Under the pieces are notes generated by a model. The model saw only the letters and a list, made by a program, of their open reading frames with translations, searched no databases and had not been told where the DNA came from. A stretch of DNA of 8,225 nucleotides from Desulfurococcales archaeon (GTDB taxonomy: Archaea > Thermoproteota > Thermoprotei_A > Sulfolobales > NBVN01), in the NCBI GenBank assembly GCA_021158735.1, contig JAGGUC010000102.1:1-8225 (forward strand). The letters are read 5' to 3'. The translations under genes and the position numbers were made by a program. Positions 6,089 through 8,225 of this stretch are shown here, one piece after another (the stretch's first letter is position 1; each line of letters starts with the position of its first letter).

Positions 6089-6559
6089 TTACTGTCTAAG
6101 AGGGCCTACGTCTGGATATCCCTGCCTTAATCCCATACCAGCGTACTTTCTAAGTCCTTCCCCACCCCTAATGAGTAGCAGTACTAAGTTTCTGGCATGT
6201 TTCTTGGTTCTGTCAATGGCTATTTTCCTTAGGCTTTCACTTTCGTCAGCCTCATCTTCGTGAACCGTCACATCTATTACGTGCTTTAGGGTCTCTAGCT
6301 GAACTAGCTGGAGTGCCATACTAGCTACAACATATGAGAGCTTATCAGTTAATGTTTTTCCAACCCACCCCAGAGTTATTACTGCTTCACAACCGTGTTC
6401 AACGAGCAGCTTTTTGGCGGCGACAGGCATGTCCTTGATTCCGGGAACAGTATATCTAATTACTTTTGCGTTAGGTAGCTCCTCCTTGATTATGGATTCA
6501 GCTATTGAGCCCATATCAACACGGGCAAAGGTAGTATCGACGATACCTACCTTGATCAT
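6089..6559 (-). CDS. ribC: Riboflavin synthase, archaeal type
   Basis: This enzyme dismutates two molecules of 6,7-dimethyl-8-ribityllumazine to riboflavin plus the pyrimidinedione, the last step of riboflavin synthesis. The archaeal enzyme is related to lumazine synthase rather than to bacterial RibE. The 156-residue length equals the Methanocaldococcus-type enzyme. Family segments are plain: VGIVDTTFARVDMG (4-17), RYTVPGIKDMPVAAKKLL (35-52), KHVIDVTVHEDEADE (92-106) and GMGLRQGYPDVGP (141-153). The ATG start overlaps the TGA of the upstream aminopeptidase gene (ATGA, 6556-6559), and GGAGGAAG lies 7 nt upstream (6567-6574), so translation is probably coupled. No FMN riboswitch or other riboflavin gene is visible nearby, and the pairing with a peptidase is unusual. 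Confidence 0.95.
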   Translation of the reverse strand: MIKVGIVDTTFARVDMGSIAESIIKEELPNAKVIRYTVPGIKDMPVAAKKLLVEHGCEAVITLGWVGKTLTDKLSYVVASMALQLVQLETLKHVIDVTVHEDEADESESLRKIAIDRTKKHARNLVLLLIRGGEGLRKYAGMGLRQGYPDVGPLRQ

Positions 6560-7659
6560 CCCAGCACTTCCTCCAAGAACCTGCCGTTTTCATATATTAA
6601 GTCACCGTCGGCGTAGACCTTCCCGTCTTTTTTCATGTCCTTGATCATGTCCCAGTGTATTGCTGAGGTGTTTTTACCGCCTGTGGATGGGTATGAAGCG
6701 CCTAGGGCCATGTGGATCGTGCCACCTATTTTTTCATCAAATAGTATCTCCTTGGTAAACCTACCTATATCGTAGTTCAGTCCAAATGCTACCTCACCTA
6801 ATCTTCTAGCCCCTTCATCTACTTCAATAATCTTCCTGAGGAATTCCTCTCCTTTAGCGGCATTTGCCTCAACTACCCTCCCTCTCTTAAAAACAAGCCT
6901 CACCCCCTCAACCTCCACACCACTCCATATAGCTGGGTAGGTAAACACTATATGACCCTCTGTACAGTCCTCGTGGGGTCCTGTAAAGACTTCACCCCCT
7001 GGCATGTTCTTTTTCCCGTCATCGTTGATCCAAGTTCTACCGTCAACCCTCACGAGTATGTCAGTATCTTCGGATATGAAACGTAATTCGGACACTTTAT
7101 TCAGGAAGTTAACGATCTTCTGTTGCCGCTCCCTCTGCTGGATCCATGACCTCACAGGATCGTCACTATATAGCTTAAGTGACTTAAATACAAACTCGCT
7201 GTACTCGAGGGGTGACATGCCAGCTTCTTGAGCAAGTGAGTTTGTTGGGTATGCGGTCACTACCCAGCGGAGCGAGCCTTCGGCATCTCTCCTCATAAAG
7301 ACTTCAGTAAGTTTCTTCAGGGCCCGACGCCTCAACCCTATCTTCTCGGGATCGACACCAATTAGTGGTTTGGTATGAGTCGGTGATAGTATGCTTATTC
7401 TGACATCGATATTCTCAGCAATAAAGATGTCTATTTTTGATTTGTGCTTGAGCAGGTCCTCTGAGGCATATTTGTAGAAGATCTCACTCAGTATATCATC
7501 ACGTAGGCTGAAGATAGGGTAGGCACTCTTAGATACTATGGCTTTCCACAACTCCCTAACTAGTGGTAGGGCCTCGATAGAGGCACTCACCAGAACTTCA
7601 TCACCCTTACGTACCTCAGTACAGTAGTCAGCTATTAATTTAGCAAACTTATATAACAT
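6556..7659 (-). CDS. M29-family thermophilic metallo-aminopeptidase (AmpS/AmpT type)
   Basis: The 367-residue cytoplasmic aminopeptidase removes N-terminal residues from peptides using two metal ions. The metal ligands expected for family M29 are all present: E223 in MPGGEVFTGP, E289 in LGEVAFGLN, H316 in GTIHMALG, and H335 plus D337 in SAIHWDMI. The FTGPHEDCTEGHIVF and AYPTN (136-140) segments are also typical. The length is slightly short of the roughly 400-residue bacterial enzymes, mainly in the N-terminal half, but the catalytic C-terminal domain is complete. There is no signal peptide or membrane segment. The ATG at 7659 has only a weak GGGTCA-like site upstream (7664-7669), so a very short leader is possible. 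It is the first gene of a two-gene set with ribC and is divergent from glutamate dehydrogenase. The role is probably final breakdown of imported or intracellular peptides. Confidence 0.92.
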   Translation of the reverse strand: MLYKFAKLIADYCTEVRKGDEVLVSASIEALPLVRELWKAIVSKSAYPIFSLRDDILSEIFYKYASEDLLKHKSKIDIFIAENIDVRISILSPTHTKPLIGVDPEKIGLRRRALKKLTEVFMRRDAEGSLRWVVTAYPTNSLAQEAGMSPLEYSEFVFKSLKLYSDDPVRSWIQQRERQQKIVNFLNKVSELRFISEDTDILVRVDGRTWINDDGKKNMPGGEVFTGPHEDCTEGHIVFTYPAIWSGVEVEGVRLVFKRGRVVEANAAKGEEFLRKIIEVDEGARRLGEVAFGLNYDIGRFTKEILFDEKIGGTIHMALGASYPSTGGKNTSAIHWDMIKDMKKDGKVYADGDLIYENGRFLEEVLG

Positions 7660-7930
7660 GGTGTGACCCAGTAATTACTAGAATTAACATTATTAATACG
7701 ATCTAGGTACATTAGGTTTAGTGTTATTTAAAAACATGAACAGCTTTTTAAATCTAAGTGAGTAAGTTATATCAAAATTAATAGTTTTTGTACAGTAATG
7801 TTCACCTATATATCTCTTAAAATTAAGCCAATAAGGATATTAGAACGTATTAGCAGGAGTATTTTTAACTAACTGCGATAAATAAAGGTTTAAAACATCC
7901 CCTCATCGAATATTATGTGAGGTACCCAAA
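7660..7930. other. 271-bp AT-rich divergent intergenic region with several TATA-like elements
   Basis: No gene is supported here: the longest short frames are a 9-codon one at 7736 and a 24-codon one at 7798, neither with a ribosome binding site. For the minus-strand peptidase, TATA-like boxes read as TATTAATAA near 7690-7698 and TTTTTAAATAA near 7725-7735. For the plus strand, CTTTTTAAATC (7744-7754), TATATAT (7808-7814) and the best box TTTAAAA (7889-7895) are seen. The length is large for such a compact window, so regulator binding or an unannotated small RNA is possible, but nothing specific is visible. Confidence 0.5.
7878..7923 (+). promoter_or_regulatory. Promoter and Shine-Dalgarno site of the glutamate dehydrogenase gene
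   Basis: A purine-rich BRE-like ATAAATAAAGG (7878-7888) abuts TTTAAAA (7889-7895), the best archaeal BRE/TATA arrangement in the window. A start about 25 nt from the box centre falls near 7917, leaving a leader of about 14 nt that contains GAGGT (7919-7923), 7 nt before the ATG at 7931. Spacing and motifs agree well. Confidence 0.65.
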
Positions 7931-8225
7931 ATGGGCTCCAAGTTTCTGGAAGACACACTTGCAACAATAAAGCGTGGTGTTGAATTAGGTGGTTTCCCAG
8001 AAGAGCTCTACAAACTCTTAAGTAAGCCCGAGAGGATTTTAGTCGTAAAGATACCGGTCAGAATGGATGACGGCAGGCTTGAGGTGTTTGAGGGTTATAG
8101 GGTTCAGCATAATAGTGCTTTAGGTCCATATAAGGGTGGCATCAGGTTCCACCCGCAGGTAACTCTTGAGGATGACATGGCCTTAGCTACTCTTATGACG
8201 CTTAAGAACTCGCTGGCAGGCATAC
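7931..8225 (+). CDS. gdhA: Glutamate dehydrogenase, N-terminal part (3'-truncated by window edge)
   Basis: Ninety-eight codons are visible before the window ends; the full protein should be about 420 residues. It interconverts glutamate and 2-oxoglutarate plus ammonia with NAD(H) or NADP(H); the cofactor domain is off the window, so cofactor choice cannot be read. The N-terminal substrate domain is clear: IPVRMDDGRLEVFEGYRVQH (41-60), GPYKGGIRFHP (65-75) with the glutamate-binding K68, and LMTLKNSLAGI (88-98) with K92, where most homologues read MTWKNAL. The catalytic lysine in the GGGKGG motif should come within about ten residues past the end. The ATG is chosen for its well-placed GAGGT and its match to the family N-terminus. 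Another Glu/Leu/Phe/Val dehydrogenase is possible, but the sequence reads as archaeal glutamate dehydrogenase. Confidence 0.92.
   Translation, partial: MGSKFLEDTLATIKRGVELGGFPEELYKLLSKPERILVVKIPVRMDDGRLEVFEGYRVQHNSALGPYKGGIRFHPQVTLEDDMALATLMTLKNSLAGI

Noticed and set aside
6414..6644. Plus-strand open frame spanning the ribC/aminopeptidase junction
   Set aside because: It is antisense to two genes with clear family motifs, and its translation ends in a biased Arg/Pro/Ser stretch with no recognisable domain.
7798..7872. 24-codon open frame in the intergenic region
   Set aside because: It has no Shine-Dalgarno motif, AT-driven composition and no recognisable sequence; such frames are expected by chance in AT-rich DNA.

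Overview
This window looks like chromosomal DNA of a thermophilic, peptide-fermenting archaeon, probably a crenarchaeote (Thermoproteota). The evidence is an archaeal-type riboflavin synthase, an indolepyruvate:ferredoxin oxidoreductase, a lipoate ligase split into two genes, two archaeal BioB-like radical SAM proteins, TATA/BRE-like promoter boxes, GGAGGTGA-type ribosome binding sites, and GTG/TTG starts with frequent AGG and ATA codons. The genus cannot be fixed from the sequence alone. There are no mobile elements, CRISPR arrays or RNA genes that I can support, and codon use looks uniform.

Layout, left to right: (1) the 3' part of iorA and all of iorB, + strand, overlapping by 4 nt. (2) A lipoyl-cofactor block, about 2360-6030: a COG1856-like radical SAM gene (+), then on the - strand the compact set lplA > lplB > HAD phosphatase, then a second BioB-like radical SAM gene (+) that diverges from lplA. 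(3) On the - strand, an M29 aminopeptidase gene followed by ribC, joined by an ATGA overlap. (4) A 271-bp AT-rich intergenic region. (5) The 5' end of a glutamate dehydrogenase gene (+), which runs off the window.

How the genes may fit together: the two radical SAM proteins match the non-LipA lipoyl synthase pair described in Thermococcus kodakarensis (LipS1/LipS2). LplA and LplB are the two halves of an ATP-dependent lipoate/octanoate ligase. Together they form a complete assembly route (ligate octanoate to the carrier protein, then insert two sulfurs) within about 3.7 kb. No lipoyl carrier protein (GcvH or E2) lies in the window. The flanking genes suit amino acid catabolism: the aminopeptidase releases amino acids, glutamate dehydrogenase handles amino nitrogen, and IorAB oxidises aryl 2-oxoacids to acyl-CoA with reduction of ferredoxin. 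Lipoate for a glycine cleavage system would fit this theme, but that is inference.

The points most worth checking are the complete LipS/LplAB cluster, the phosphatase embedded in the ligase operon, and the tight gene packing (tail-to-tail stop overlap, shared divergent promoter, several overlapping or ambiguous starts).
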